Shown here: positions 27,920 to 37,059 of the stretch, in pieces
How positions within the stretch are numbered: the stretch's first letter is position 1
Layout: the number at the start of each line of letters is the position of its first letter
Source of the DNA: Corallococcus sicarius
GTDB lineage: Bacteria; Myxococcota; Myxococcia; Myxococcales; Myxococcaceae
Assembly (NCBI RefSeq): GCF_003611735.1
Contig: NZ_RAWG01000006.1
Span: 1-64,000, forward strand
DNA: 64,000 nucleotides
Direction: 5' to 3'
Translations under genes and position numbers: made by a program
Notes under the pieces: generated by a model
The model's input: only the letters and a program-made list of their open reading frames with translations
Told to the model about the DNA's origin: nothing
The model's database searches: none

Positions 27920-28534
27920 ATGTCCCTGAAGCCCCAACCCTACATCACCCTCCCCGGCACGCGGTTTCAACCCCTTGCAACCGAGCTCGGCCTTGAGCGT
28001 TACAACCTGCTCGAGGTCAGTGATGATTCGGTCAATTATGAGGACCTCTTCGGCGGCAACGAGGTCGCCTTCGTGGTCCACGAAGGCAAGCTCACGCTGA
28101 GCGGACCGACCTACGTTCGCAATGAGGAGCCGATGGTGTGCGTCATCGAAGGCGATCTGATTGTCGATGGACCGCTGGTGATCCGCGACCTCGACCTCTA
28201 CGTGCCGCTGTGGGTCAAGGGCTCGCTGATTGCCCGTGACCTGTTGCTCAGCGCCGACGCGCAGGTGTTCATCGAGGGCGACCTCAAGCTGACCGGCAAC
28301 CTCGTCACGGACGGCACTGACGCGACCCATCTGGTCGTCCACGGCGAGGCGCAGGTCGGCGCGTGGCTGCGGCCAGGTCACCGCGGCGCGATCTACCTCC
28401 CGGCATCGGTACCCGATCCGCTCGAGGGCGAGGCTCTGGCGGCGCGGCTCGCCCCCACGCTTGTCCAGCCCAGAAACCGCTCACTGACCTTGTGCGAGCA
28501 CGTGCTGGCGGGCCAGCCGCTGCTGCGGGACTGA
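27920..28534 (+). CDS. Beta-helical hypothetical protein
   Basis: A 204-residue protein whose central part (about 55-165) runs as short alternating strands with repeated hydrophobic/Gly spacing (CVIEGDLIVDGPLVIRDLDL, VKGSLIARDLLLSADAQVFI, LVTDGTDATHLVVHGEA). This spacing suggests a right-handed beta-helix related to polymer-forming/bactofilin-like folds. There is no signal peptide. The ATG at 27920 lacks a clear ribosome-binding site, but the sequence is protein-like from there on. It is intact although it sits between an IS3 remnant and a LysR remnant. The function is unknown. Confidence 0.65.
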   Translation: MSLKPQPYITLPGTRFQPLATELGLERYNLLEVSDDSVNYEDLFGGNEVAFVVHEGKLTLSGPTYVRNEEPMVCVIEGDLIVDGPLVIRDLDLYVPLWVKGSLIARDLLLSADAQVFIEGDLKLTGNLVTDGTDATHLVVHGEAQVGAWLRPGHRGAIYLPASVPDPLEGEALAARLAPTLVQPRNRSLTLCEHVLAGQPLLRD

Positions 28535-28777
28535 CGCGGTGTAGAAAACAAACAGCGGGTGCACGCGGCGGACTCCGCGGAGAGCATCCTCGCCTTCGTG
28601 GCCGCGGGGCTGGGCTTCTCGTGGGTGCCGTCATTCCAGCCGGGGGGCCCGCGCATGCCCGGCGTGGGGGCGTGGCCCCTGACGCGTCCCCGCGCCGTCT
28701 TTCCCATCTACGCGCTCTGGCTCAAGTCGCGCACACCGGCGCCGCTGGTGGCGGCGTCTCCGGTCATCCAACGCTGA
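28535..28777 (+). pseudogene. LysR regulator remnant (C-terminal effector-domain piece)
   Basis: About 80 codons directly after the preceding stop read ADSAESILAFVAAGLGFSWV-P and FPIYALWLKS. This is the last third of a LysR substrate-binding domain, where the family has VAAGLGxxLVP. The DNA-binding N-terminus and the first two thirds of the effector domain are missing, so it cannot function as a regulator. Confidence 0.75.
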
Positions 28778-28846
28778 CAGGAGGCGTCGCGGCCCGGGGG
28801 AAGGAGGGGGAGAGGCGCCCCCGGCCCGCGAGCCCCGTGAAAGTGC

Positions 28847-29125
28847 TCAGTGGCGACCGCCGCCGCGCTCGCCGCCCGTGGGCCAGGGGCACACGTCGCG
28901 CGACGGCCGGACGATGCCCGAAAGCGTGACAGTGCCCTGCGAGCCATCGAGCACGGTCTCCGTGTAGGCGCCATCAATGGTGCGCACCCGCGGCGTGTCG
29001 CTGGAGAACGCGACGGACAGCTCGCCCGTCAGGCGCACCGACTTCACCACCGCGCCGGAAGCATCCGTGCGCGTGCGCGTCACGTCCGCCTGCGTGCTCT
29101 TGCGCCGGGGCGGCGCGCCGTCCAC
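28847..29125 (-). pseudogene. Truncated gene fragment, minus strand
   Basis: A 92-codon frame reads TDASGAVVKSVRLTGELSVA, then TVTLSGIVRPSRDVCPWP: short beta strands typical of a secreted myxobacterial protein C-terminus. It has no signal peptide or plausible start, because its 5' side runs straight into an oppositely oriented gene fragment near 29125-29135. I treat it as a fragment left by rearrangement. The family is not recognised. Confidence 0.45.
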
Positions 29126-29127
29126 CA

Positions 29128-29653
29128 GCTCCGAGGTGGAGAAGGACGGGCTCGCAGAGGAGTTCGCCTACCTCACCGGGCCGCGCCTGGACGCCACGCT
29201 GTCCCAGGAAGCGCGGCTGCGCTTCGGGAGCGCCACGGCGTGGTACCGCTACCGTCAGGACCGCATCGGCACGCTGGTGCAAGCCATCACCCCCACGGAG
29301 TCCTCCGTCGCATCCCAGGCGTATGTCATTCCCTTCGGCTTCATGAGCCACGCCGTCGGAGGCTCAGGACGGTGGCAGCCCCTGCCGTGGCTCACCGCCA
29401 GCCTGGACGCGGAGGTGGAGTGGCGCCGCTACCTCGCACGCTGGGCCCCTCCCTGCGCGCGAGGCTGTCGGAGCACTTGCGCCTCACCGCGCGCTACGAG
29501 CTGCTGGTGAACCGCTCCAACATCGACATGCGGCTCACCGACGAGGACTCCGCCGCGTGCGAGGGAGCACAGCGCCTTTGCCATGCGTATGACTACACGA
29601 ATGGCATCTACGAAAAGCATGGCGTGATGCTCCAGCTCGAAGCCGTGTGGTGA
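29128..29653 (+). pseudogene. Truncated, frameshifted outer-membrane/beta-barrel-like gene
   Basis: From about 29128 a frame encodes EKDGLAEEFAYLTGPRLDAT and AWYRYRQDRIGTLVQ up to EVEWRRYLA near 29430, then the similarity continues in another frame (TLGPSLRARLSEHLRLTARY to 29653). The alternating polar/aromatic pattern suggests barrel strands. The N-terminal part is missing; upstream DNA in this frame is antisense to the neighbouring fragment. One frameshift plus a lost 5' end make it a pseudogene. Confidence 0.55.
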
Positions 29654-29860
29654 GCCGAGGGCAGGCGCGCTCCCCCGACATGAGAGAGACGGAATCCCGC
29701 GCGAGGATGTTCCCGGGCACCGCGCTGTCGACTTCGCGATGAAGGCCCCTGCCTCCAAGGTGGGGCCTCCAGGCGCCCCGTGTGCCAGGGGGTGTTGCGA
29801 AGGCCGCCCCCACGTCCCCACGTTCCGCGGGAAGGACTCTCACGACAGAGGAGGCGCACC

Positions 29861-30430
29861 GTGCCCATGTCCATGCCTGGATTCTCGCTGGCCCTCGCCG
29901 CGTCCGCGGCGCTGTGCTTCTCCGCGGGCTGTTCCAAACAGGAGATGAACAAGTCCGAGTCGCCACAAGCGACTCCCACACCCGCGCAGGCGTCCGTGGA
30001 TCAGCGCTGTCCCATGGCCGTGCCAGGAGCGCAGGTCCGCACGGAGGACACGTCGGATGGGGTGGCGCTCATCTTCACCACGTCGGATCCCTCGCAGGTG
30101 GCGGACCTCCAGCTTCGCAGCCGTCGGATGCTGGACGAACAGGCCCAGCGCACGCGCTCGCAGACGCCCATGGACCTGGCACAGGAAGAGGACCTGGGTG
30201 ACAGCGCGCTGGAGGAGCAGGCCGGCCGCGATGAGAGCGGCACGGGCGGTGGCGGCCCCCAGGACACCGCGGGAGCGCCGACCGTGCCCTCCCGCGCGGT
30301 GGCGCAGGACACGCAGGACGGCATCACCGTCACCTACTCCGCCCTGGACGAAATGCAGAAGCGCCAGCTCATCGACGAGGTCCACGAAACGGCCCGCCAG
30401 ATGAAGGGCGGCCACTGCCCCGGCATGTAG
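29861..30430 (+). CDS. Small acidic lipoprotein
   Basis: A 189-residue lipoprotein with signal peptide (SLALAASAALCFSAGC). The mature part is rich in Gln, Asp and Thr, with a central low-complexity acidic stretch (AQEEDLGDSALEEQAGRDES) and a C-terminal amphipathic helix (ALDEMQKRQLIDEVHETARQ). The GTG at 29861 lies six bases after GGAGG and is the preferred start; ATG 29867 and 29873 are alternatives. The function is unknown. The 207 bases before it (29654-29860) contain no recognisable gene. A hairpin follows. Confidence 0.7.
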   Translation: MPMSMPGFSLALAASAALCFSAGCSKQEMNKSESPQATPTPAQASVDQRCPMAVPGAQVRTEDTSDGVALIFTTSDPSQVADLQLRSRRMLDEQAQRTRSQTPMDLAQEEDLGDSALEEQAGRDESGTGGGGPQDTAGAPTVPSRAVAQDTQDGITVTYSALDEMQKRQLIDEVHETARQMKGGHCPGM

Positions 30431-30443
30431 CCCGCGCGCACGT

Positions 30444-30474
30444 CACCGGGACGGCGCGGCAGGCCGTCCCGGTG
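30444..30474. terminator. Bidirectional terminator-like hairpin
   Basis: A perfect 12-base-pair stem (CACCGGGACGGC / GCCGTCCCGGTG) with a 7-base loop lies between the convergent ends at 30430 and 30483. There is no T-run on either side. Confidence 0.6.
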
Positions 30475-30482
30475 GGAGCCCG

Positions 30483-31073
30483 CTACCGGCTGAACACCAC
30501 CGTGAGGTTGTTGCTCGGCATCTCCACCACGCGCTCGCGGGTGAGCCCGTGTCGCAGCGCCTCGGCGGTGACCGCGCCCAGCTCGCGCACGCCCCAGGCC
30601 GGGTCGCGGGCCCGGAGCGATTCGTCGAAGGCGAGGTTGCTCGGCGCGGTCACCGTGCCCTCCACGAAGTAGGGCCCGTAGAGGACGAGCCGCCCCCCCG
30701 CGCGCAGCACCCGCCCCGCGCCCCGCATCAATCCCTGACAGGCCGCCCACGGGGCGATGTGGATCATGTTCACGCAGAGCATGGCGTCCGCGTGCTCCAC
30801 CGGCCACGTGTCGGAGCTCGCGTCCAGCATGCGCGCGGGCAGCAGGTTGGGCGTCCCTTCCGACGCGCGCCACGCGTCGATGCTCTCCAGCGCCCCGGCG
30901 TCCCCGTCCGTCGGCTGCCAGGACAGCCCCGGGAACGCCCGCGCGAAGAACGCCGCGTGCTGGCCGGTGCCGCTCGCCACCTCCAACAACAGGCCCGACG
31001 CGGGCAGCACCTCCCGGAGGACGGCGAGGAGCGGTTCGCGGTTGCGCTCGGTGGCGGGGGCATGGCGCATCAT
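30483..31073 (-). CDS. DUF938-type SAM-dependent methyltransferase
   Basis: A 196-residue protein starting MMRHAPATERNREPLL, the conserved opening of the DUF938 family. LLEVASGTGQHAAFFA is the SAM-binding motif I. WQPTDGDAGALESIDAW, CVNMIHIAPW and GGRLVLYGPYFVEG follow, and it ends in VVEMPSNNLTVVFSR, all family blocks. The start at 31073 is preceded by GGCGGAC. Family members have no settled substrate. The 287 bases upstream to 31360 form a divergent intergenic region without a recognisable gene. Confidence 0.85.
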   Translation of the reverse strand: MMRHAPATERNREPLLAVLREVLPASGLLLEVASGTGQHAAFFARAFPGLSWQPTDGDAGALESIDAWRASEGTPNLLPARMLDASSDTWPVEHADAMLCVNMIHIAPWAACQGLMRGAGRVLRAGGRLVLYGPYFVEGTVTAPSNLAFDESLRARDPAWGVRELGAVTAEALRHGLTRERVVEMPSNNLTVVFSR

Positions 31074-31360
31074 GTCCGCCGGTCTTCCACACCCGCGCAC
31101 GCGAGGGAAGCCCGCACTCGCGGTGCCGCACCTTCCGCTCGCGGTCCGACGCAAGCCCCGCACGCCCGGTCCACGAGCGGACAATCAGCTTCACCCGGAA
31201 GGCTCCTCGCGGAAGTTTGCACCCAGGGGCGACTCGAACCAACAACATGCGGGAATTCCGCAACACTTGTCTGCCCTTTCCGACAACTTCCTGCGAAAGC
31301 GAGAGCGCAGTCGGTTCTCGTGGATGTTCGTCTCGCATCACCATCCAGGCTGGAGTGACC

Positions 31361-33007
31361 TTGAAGTTCTTCAATCGAAATGTTTCACGCATGCTGTGCT
31401 CGGTGTCGTTGCTCGCGTTCGCGGGTTGCGGCCCGCAGGGCGCGGACACCTCTTCCCCCTCCGAGCAGGACGGCGTCTCCGCCGAGGTCAGCGCGACGCA
31501 GCAGGCGCTGTCCACCATCGCGTACCGGAGCAGCAGCAGCGCGACGGGCAAGACCATCACCTCGCTGAGCATCGCGAAGCCCGCGGGCACCGTGGCGGGT
31601 GACGTGCTGCTGGCACGCATCATCAACCGCAACGTCGTGGCCGCGGTGGCGACGGCGCCCGCTGGCTGGACGCTGCTGCGCTCGGACCAGAGCGCGTCGC
31701 AGATCAAGGCGTGGGTCTTCTACAAGGTCGCGACCGCGTCCGAGCCCGCCAGCTACGCGTTCAACCTGGACCTGGCCAGCTACATGGCCGGCACCCTCTC
31801 CGCGTTCTCCGGCGTGGACCCCACGAACCCCATCGACGCGCAGGCCGGCCAGAAGAACGGCACCACGGCCAGCTTCATCACGCCCGCGCTGACCACCAGC
31901 ACCGCCAACGGCGTCGCGGTGTGGTTCGGCTCGCAGATCTGGACCGGCGCCGAGTGCCCCGTAAGCCCCATCGTGCCGCCCACGGGCTTCGCCGAGCCGC
32001 TCGACACCTGCCTCGTGTCCTCGTCCACGGGCCTGCTCTTCGACGTGGCCCACAAGGAGCTGGGCGCCGCCGGGGCCCAGGGCGCGTTCAACGGCTCGTC
32101 GCCCTTCCCGAACACGAACATCGCGCAGGTCGTCGCGCTGCGCGCGGTGGGCGCTTCCGCGTCCTGCTCCGTGGGTGACACCTTCGCCACCACGTACACG
32201 ACCCAGGGCACCGTGGTGTCCCCCGCCATCGTGGAGCCGTCCGGCCTGGCGATGAGCCGCCTGACGCCGGGCGTCCTCTACGTGCACAACGAGGACACCA
32301 CCGCCATCGTGGCCATCAGCACCACCGACGCGAGCACCCTGGGCACCTTCAACGTGTCCAATGTGACGCCCGCGGACTGGGAGGACGTCGCCTCCGGACC
32401 GTGCCCCACCGGCAAGTGCATCTACATGGGTGACATTGGCCGCTCGAGCGCCAACTTCCCCACGCCGCCGTCCACCTTCGCCGTCTACCGCATCCCGGAG
32501 CCTGACATCGGCGCGGGCCAGACGAGCGGCAACCTCACCGCGACGGCCTTCCCGTTCCAGTACCCGGACACGCCCAAGGACGCGGAGACCATCATGGTCC
32601 ACCCCACCACGGGCGACATCTACATCATCACCAAGTCCTACGCGGGCGCGAGCAAGGTCTACAAGTTCCCCCAGCCGCTGCCGGCGCCGGGCACCATGTC
32701 CACGCTCGTGTTCGTGGCCAACATCCAGCTGCCCACCACCACGGACACCAACTACGGCGCCGCCACGTCGGGCAACATCCACCCGTGCGCGAACCGCTTC
32801 CTGCTGCGCACCTACCGCCGCGTGTATGAGTTCCGCGCGGCCCCGGGCGCCGCCTTCGAGACCGCCTTCGCCGCCACGCCCGTCGCCCTGACGGACACCG
32901 TGGAGGGCCAGGGCGAGGCCATCGAGTACGACTCCACCGGCACGGCCTATTACACGATGAGCGAGTCCCCCTCGCCCTTCAAGCTCAAGCGCGTCGTGCG
33001 CCAGTAA
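31361..33007 (+). CDS. Secreted lipoprotein with two beta domains
   Basis: A 548-residue lipoprotein. The start is taken as the TTG at 31361 because GGAG lies five bases before it and it gives a normal signal peptide (KFFNRNVSR then LLAFAGC); ATG 31391 would leave only a 12-residue signal. Residues about 50-260 form a jelly-roll-like domain (AYRSSSSATGKTITSLSIAK, YAFNLDLASYMAGTLSAFSG). Residues about 265-548 look like a beta-propeller (GLAMSRLTPGVLYVHNEDTT, DWEDVASGPC, GDIYIITKSY, GQGEAIEYDSTG) similar to phytase- or SdiA-like propellers found in bacterial surface proteins. A strong terminator follows. Confidence 0.72.
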   Translation: MKFFNRNVSRMLCSVSLLAFAGCGPQGADTSSPSEQDGVSAEVSATQQALSTIAYRSSSSATGKTITSLSIAKPAGTVAGDVLLARIINRNVVAAVATAPAGWTLLRSDQSASQIKAWVFYKVATASEPASYAFNLDLASYMAGTLSAFSGVDPTNPIDAQAGQKNGTTASFITPALTTSTANGVAVWFGSQIWTGAECPVSPIVPPTGFAEPLDTCLVSSSTGLLFDVAHKELGAAGAQGAFNGSSPFPNTNIAQVVALRAVGASASCSVGDTFATTYTTQGTVVSPAIVEPSGLAMSRLTPGVLYVHNEDTTAIVAISTTDASTLGTFNVSNVTPADWEDVASGPCPTGKCIYMGDIGRSSANFPTPPSTFAVYRIPEPDIGAGQTSGNLTATAFPFQYPDTPKDAETIMVHPTTGDIYIITKSYAGASKVYKFPQPLPAPGTMSTLVFVANIQLPTTTDTNYGAATSGNIHPCANRFLLRTYRRVYEFRAAPGAAFETAFAATPVALTDTVEGQGEAIEYDSTGTAYYTMSESPSPFKLKRVVRQ

Positions 33008-33025
33008 CCCATCGCCGTCACCCAC

Positions 33026-33062
33026 GGCCGCGCCCGGGCTCCACGCCGGGCGCGGCCTCTTT
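33026..33062 (+). terminator. Rho-independent terminator
   Basis: A perfect 12-base-pair stem (GGCCGCGCCCGG / CCGGGCGCGGCC, 8-base loop), 18 bases after the stop at 33007, is followed directly by TCTTTT. This is the only hairpin in the window with a classical T-tract. Confidence 0.85.
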
Positions 33063-33125
33063 TCGCCTGCAACATCCGGAATCATCCCATCCGGAAGGAA
33101 TTAAAGCTCTTTCTCGTTTTGCATC

Positions 33126-33131
33126 TATAAT
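33126..33131 (+). promoter_or_regulatory. Consensus -10 box TATAAT before the nuclease gene
   Basis: A perfect TATAAT ends seven bases before the ATG at 33139, with no Shine-Dalgarno in between. Transcription would begin at or next to the A of the start codon, predicting a leaderless message. The -35 region is poor (TTAAAG at 33101, 19-base spacer). Confidence 0.6.
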
Positions 33132-33138
33132 CGCAGTC

Positions 33139-35091
33139 ATGCGATTCGTCCGAACCGGCTTCGTGCTGTCCGCGCTGCTCGCGTCCCTGGTGGGTGCCTG
33201 CGGCCCCCAGGACGGCGCATCGAGCGGCGACCTGCCCTCCCGGGACGTGCTGTTGGGGGAGGCCCGCGCGGCGGCGACGACGGGGCACAAGGCCTTCCGG
33301 GTGATGACGTACAACGTGCGGGGGCCGCTGGACACGGGCGTGCTCGCCTGGCCGAACCGCAAGGCGGCCGTCATTCAGCGCATCCTCGCGAACAACGCGG
33401 ACATCGTGGGCGTGCAGGAGGCGCAGGCCCCGGCGGGCGGGCCCAGCATCCCGGCGGACCTCATCGCGGGCCTGACGGGCACCGACAAGCCCTATGGCGT
33501 CTACAACCCGGGGGGTGGCAGCCCGAAGCTCATCTTCTTCAAGAAGAGCCGCTTTGAGATGGCCCCCGAGGTGGGCCACGGCAACGAGTCGCTGGTGAAT
33601 CCCTATGCCCCTGGCGCGCCGTGCTTCAGCCACGCGGAGGGCAAGAAGATTGCCTGGGTGGGGTTGCGCGACCTGACGTCCGGCCAGGTGTACTTCGTGG
33701 CCAACACGCACTTCGCCTACGCGGCGGCGTGTTCGCTGGGCCGGTTGAAGGAGGCGGCGCAGATGGCCGCGTTCCTCGCGACGAAGCCCGCGGGGTTGCC
33801 CGTCATCGCGATGGGGGACTTCAACGCGGACGCGCAGAGCACGTCCACGCCGGGGGAGAGCACCCTCGAGGACCTGGAGGCGGGGGCGAAGCTGTTCCGC
33901 ACCGCGCGCTTCGACGGCACGACGGGCGAGGACGACGCCACGTTCAACAACGCGTGGGACGGCACGCCGTCCACGAACTACGCGCGGCTGGACTACATCT
34001 TCCACAACGGGGGCGCGCTCACGTCATCGGCGCCCGCCATCGACCGGACGGAGAGCGGCGGCAACACGCCGTCGGACCACTTCGCGGTGCTCGCCACCTT
34101 GCGCCCCGCCCTCTTCTCCGCGGGCTCCACGTTTTCTCCGACGCCGGGTGGCACGTCCCCGGCGACGCAGGTGTTCTTCGCGGACGTCACCGGGGATGGG
34201 TGCGCGGACCGCATCTCCTGGAACGCGACCCTGGGCGAGGGGGAGACGTGGGTCGCGATATCGCGGTGTGACGGGAGCTTCGTTGCGGCGGTGAAGAACG
34301 AGGGCGCGTTCAGCGCGGTGTCCACGACGCGGTTCTCCTTCGCGGACGTCACGGGGGATGGGTGCGCGGACAAGGTCCTCTGGCGGCCCACGCTGGGAGA
34401 CGGCGAGGTGCGCATCTACCCGGCGAAGTGCGATGGCACGTTCGGCGACCGCGTGTCTGTCTTCCAGGCGGCCAGCCAGAGCGAGTCCACGCGTCTGTCC
34501 TTCGCGGACGTGACGGGGGATGGGTGCGCGGACCTGCTGCGCTGGAACCCGAAGGAGCGGGCCGGCGCGTTCGAGACCTTCGTGGCGAAGTGCGCGGGGG
34601 CACCGGCCTTCGGCGCGGCGGTGCAGAGCACGGTGGGGGCGAACACGAGCGAGGGCACGCGCGTGTACTTCGCGGACGTCGATGGGGATGGCAAGGCGGA
34701 CCGCATCCTGTGGAACCCGGACCAGGACGGGGGCCGCACGCGCGTGTACCGCTCCACGGGTGCGGGGGTGTTTGCCTTTGCGTTCGCGCACGAGGCGGGC
34801 ACCAGCGGCGTGGACACGACGCGCTTGTACTTCGCGGACGTGGACGGTGATGGCAAGGCGGACAAGGTCTTCTGGCGGCCCAACTTCCGCCAGGGCCGGA
34901 TGCAGATCTACCCGGGCACGGGCACGAACTTCGCGGGCAGCCCGGTGATGGACAACACCGGCTACAGCGGCTCGGAGAACACCACCTTCGCCTTCGCGGA
35001 CATTGATGGCCGGGGTGGCGCGGACAAGGTGTACTGGAACCCGAACAGCTACGACGGCGACACCAAGGTGTTCCGCGCCTTGGCGCAGTGA
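33139..35091 (+). CDS. Lipoprotein nuclease/phosphatase (EEP fold) with VCBS/FG-GAP repeats
   Basis: A 650-residue lipoprotein (lipobox VGAC). Residues about 52-330 form an endonuclease/exonuclease/phosphatase domain: FRVMTYNVRG, DIVGVQEAQ (metal-binding Glu), ANTHFAY, GDFNADAQS (Asp/Asn pair) and SDHFAVLA (catalytic His). Residues about 345-650 hold six VCBS/FG-GAP repeats, each with FADVTGDGCADKVLW-like calcium-loop sequences (three with DGCAD, then two with DGDGKAD, then a degenerate DGRGGAD). The protein is probably surface-exposed, cutting DNA, RNA or phosphoesters, with the repeats for adhesion or stability. The ATG appears to be leaderless. Confidence 0.88.
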   Translation: MRFVRTGFVLSALLASLVGACGPQDGASSGDLPSRDVLLGEARAAATTGHKAFRVMTYNVRGPLDTGVLAWPNRKAAVIQRILANNADIVGVQEAQAPAGGPSIPADLIAGLTGTDKPYGVYNPGGGSPKLIFFKKSRFEMAPEVGHGNESLVNPYAPGAPCFSHAEGKKIAWVGLRDLTSGQVYFVANTHFAYAAACSLGRLKEAAQMAAFLATKPAGLPVIAMGDFNADAQSTSTPGESTLEDLEAGAKLFRTARFDGTTGEDDATFNNAWDGTPSTNYARLDYIFHNGGALTSSAPAIDRTESGGNTPSDHFAVLATLRPALFSAGSTFSPTPGGTSPATQVFFADVTGDGCADRISWNATLGEGETWVAISRCDGSFVAAVKNEGAFSAVSTTRFSFADVTGDGCADKVLWRPTLGDGEVRIYPAKCDGTFGDRVSVFQAASQSESTRLSFADVTGDGCADLLRWNPKERAGAFETFVAKCAGAPAFGAAVQSTVGANTSEGTRVYFADVDGDGKADRILWNPDQDGGRTRVYRSTGAGVFAFAFAHEAGTSGVDTTRLYFADVDGDGKADKVFWRPNFRQGRMQIYPGTGTNFAGSPVMDNTGYSGSENTTFAFADIDGRGGADKVYWNPNSYDGDTKVFRALAQ

Positions 35092-35188
35092 CGTGACATC
35101 TCCCTGAGCGGGATGACATACTTGAATGAAGACAAGAAATCTGGGCGAATCACCACCATCGACGATGTCTGACAAGCCCCCAAGCAGC

Positions 35189-35611
35189 ATGAAAATACCG
35201 GTCGTGGCTGTTTGCCTCCTCCTGCAGGGGTGTGCACTCTTCCAGCGGCCCGCACGACCTGCTCACGCACCGCCAGAAGTGGCGGCCAGGGTTCAGTTCC
35301 CACGCGACCTTCCGAGTGAGGGGCTTCAAGAGTTGTCGGGGCCGACTGCTGCGGCAATCGCGCTCGCCATGGAGGACTTTCGCCCTCTTGGGACAAAGCC
35401 CCATCGCAATGCGACTCCCTTTGAGCAGTGCCTCTACCGGCGCGAGGCATTCAACGTGTCAGCGGCTCCAGGAGCTGACGGGGTCGTTTTCGTCCGGTTC
35501 TCATTCAGCCCCACCAACTGCGCTGAGCACGAAAGGGAGATCGCCCTCGACATGGGCGCGACCTACGCCGTGGATGTTTCCGGGGCGCGCATCCTCGCCA
35601 TTCAAAAGTAG
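35189..35611 (+). CDS. Small lipoprotein
   Basis: A 140-residue protein from the ATG that starts the signal peptide [18 protein letters not shown] 35165 and ATG 35126 lie in the same frame but would place 8-21 polar residues before the hydrophobic core, and none of the three has a good ribosome-binding site. The mature part has two cysteines ([17 protein letters not shown]) that may pair and a [14 protein letters not shown] strand. No family is recognised. The composition is slightly less GC-rich than its neighbours. Confidence 0.6.
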   Translation: MKIPVVAVCLLLQGCALFQRPARPAHAPPEVAARVQFPRDLPSEGLQELSGPTAAAIALAMEDFRPLGTKPHRNATPFEQCLYRREAFNVSAAPGADGVVFVRFSFSPTNCAEHEREIALDMGATYAVDVSGARILAIQK

Positions 35612-35724
35612 CCCCCGCCTGCACGGGTTCGAAGGGGACTGCGCTTCGCCTGACGTTGTTCAAGGTCGCTCCCACAAACCCGTGGCCCCTGGCTGCGTCC
35701 AGTGCCCAGACTGCCGCCCCCGAC

Positions 35725-37017
35725 ATGCGCGCCCCACTCCTCGCCACCGTCCTGTTCGCTGTCCTCGTCTCCGCGTCCGTCCGGGCCCAGACGCCCGCGG
35801 CCACGCCGCCCCGCTCGTACCTGCTGCGGCCGGCGCGCGTCTTCGACGGCACCACACTCAAGCCTCACACGGGCTGGGCGGTGCTCGTCACCGGGGAGCG
35901 CATCGTCGCGGCGGGTCCCGCGCAGGGCTTGAAGCCCCCGGAGGGCACGGAGGTCATCGACCTGCCCGGCACCACGCTGCTTCCAGGACTCATCGAAGGC
36001 CACTCGCACCTGCTGCTGCACCCGTACAACGAGGCGTCGTGGAACGACCAGGTGCTCAAGGAGTCCCTGGCCCTGCGCGTCGCTCGGGCCACGAACCACG
36101 CGAAGGCCTCGCTCCTCGCGGGCTTCACCACCACGCGCGACCTGGGCACCGAGGGCGCGGGCGACGCGGACGTGGGCCTCAAGCAGGCCATCGACCAGGG
36201 CATCATCCCGGGCCCTCGCATGGTCGTCACCACGCGCGCACTGGTCGCCACCGGCAGCTACGGCCCCAAGGGCCACGCCGCTGAATGGACGGTGCCCCAG
36301 GGCGCGGAGGAGGCGGACGGCGTGGACGGGCTGACGCGCGCGGTGCGCGGACAGATGGGGCGCGGCGCGGATTGGATCAAGGTCTACGGCGACTACCGCT
36401 GGGGCCCACGGGGCGAGGCGCTCCCCACCTTCTCCCTGGAGGAACTGCGCCTCATCGTGGAGACCGCGAGGAGCGGCGGACGCCCCGTCGCGGTGCACGC
36501 CAGCACGCCGGAAGGCATGAAGCGGGCGGTGCTCGCCGGCGCGGAGAGCATTGAACATGGCGACGGCGGCACGCCCGAAGTCTGGAAGCTGATGGCGCAG
36601 CGGAACGTGTTCCTGTGCCCCACCCTCGCCGCGGGCGACGCGATGCTCCAGTACCGGGGCTGGAAGCGCGGCGTGGATCCGGAGCCGGAGTCGTCCCAGA
36701 AGAAGCGCGCGGGCCTCAAGGCCGCCCTGGCGGCGGGAGTGCCCCTGTGCGTCGGCGGGGACTCGGGCGTCTTCACCCACGGGGACAATGCGCGGGAGCT
36801 GGAGCTGCTCGTGGGCAGCGGCGTGACGCCCGCGCAGGCGCTCCAGGCCGCCACCTCCGGCAACGCGCGCATGCTGCACTGGGAGGACCGCATCGGACAG
36901 GTGAAGCCAGGGCTGCTCGCGGACCTCGTCGCCGTGGAGGGCGACCCCACGCAGGACATCTCCGCCGTGCGCCGGGTACGCCTGGTGATGAAGGGCGGCA
37001 CGCTGTACCGACGCTGA
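35725..37017 (+). CDS. Secreted metal-dependent amidohydrolase
   Basis: A 430-residue amidohydrolase of the imidazolonepropionase/Xaa-Pro dipeptidase-like group, exported by an N-terminal signal peptide ([18 protein letters not shown]). Metal-binding elements are in order: [12 protein letters not shown] (HxH), [12 protein letters not shown] (His), SIEHGDGG (His) and [12 protein letters not shown] (Asp). The flanking beta-sandwich pieces are RPARVFDG at the start and [14 protein letters not shown] at the end. Relatives hydrolyse cyclic amides or prolyl dipeptides; the exact substrate is not visible. It is followed after 42 bases by the tandem pair at 37060. Confidence 0.87.
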   Translation: MRAPLLATVLFAVLVSASVRAQTPAATPPRSYLLRPARVFDGTTLKPHTGWAVLVTGERIVAAGPAQGLKPPEGTEVIDLPGTTLLPGLIEGHSHLLLHPYNEASWNDQVLKESLALRVARATNHAKASLLAGFTTTRDLGTEGAGDADVGLKQAIDQGIIPGPRMVVTTRALVATGSYGPKGHAAEWTVPQGAEEADGVDGLTRAVRGQMGRGADWIKVYGDYRWGPRGEALPTFSLEELRLIVETARSGGRPVAVHASTPEGMKRAVLAGAESIEHGDGGTPEVWKLMAQRNVFLCPTLAAGDAMLQYRGWKRGVDPEPESSQKKRAGLKAALAAGVPLCVGGDSGVFTHGDNARELELLVGSGVTPAQALQAATSGNARMLHWEDRIGQVKPGLLADLVAVEGDPTQDISAVRRVRLVMKGGTLYRR

Positions 37018-37023
37018 GGGCTC

Positions 37024-37059
37024 ATGTCCCAATCCTCCAGACCCGGGTGTCTCAACCGC
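37024..37059 (+). repeat. Conserved upstream block, copy 1
   Basis: About 36 bases (TGTCCCAAtCCTCCaG, then CGGGTGTCT) immediately before the ATG at 37060. They recur before the paralogous gene at 38060. Because it is non-coding in the second copy, it probably carries shared promoter or translation signals. Confidence 0.6.

Noticed and set aside
31225-31260. tRNA-like T-loop GGTTCGAGTCGCCCC on the minus strand
   Set aside because: Only the T-loop resembles a tRNA. The second T-stem pair is mismatched, the upstream hairpin has no 7-base anticodon loop, and no acceptor or D-arm can be built.
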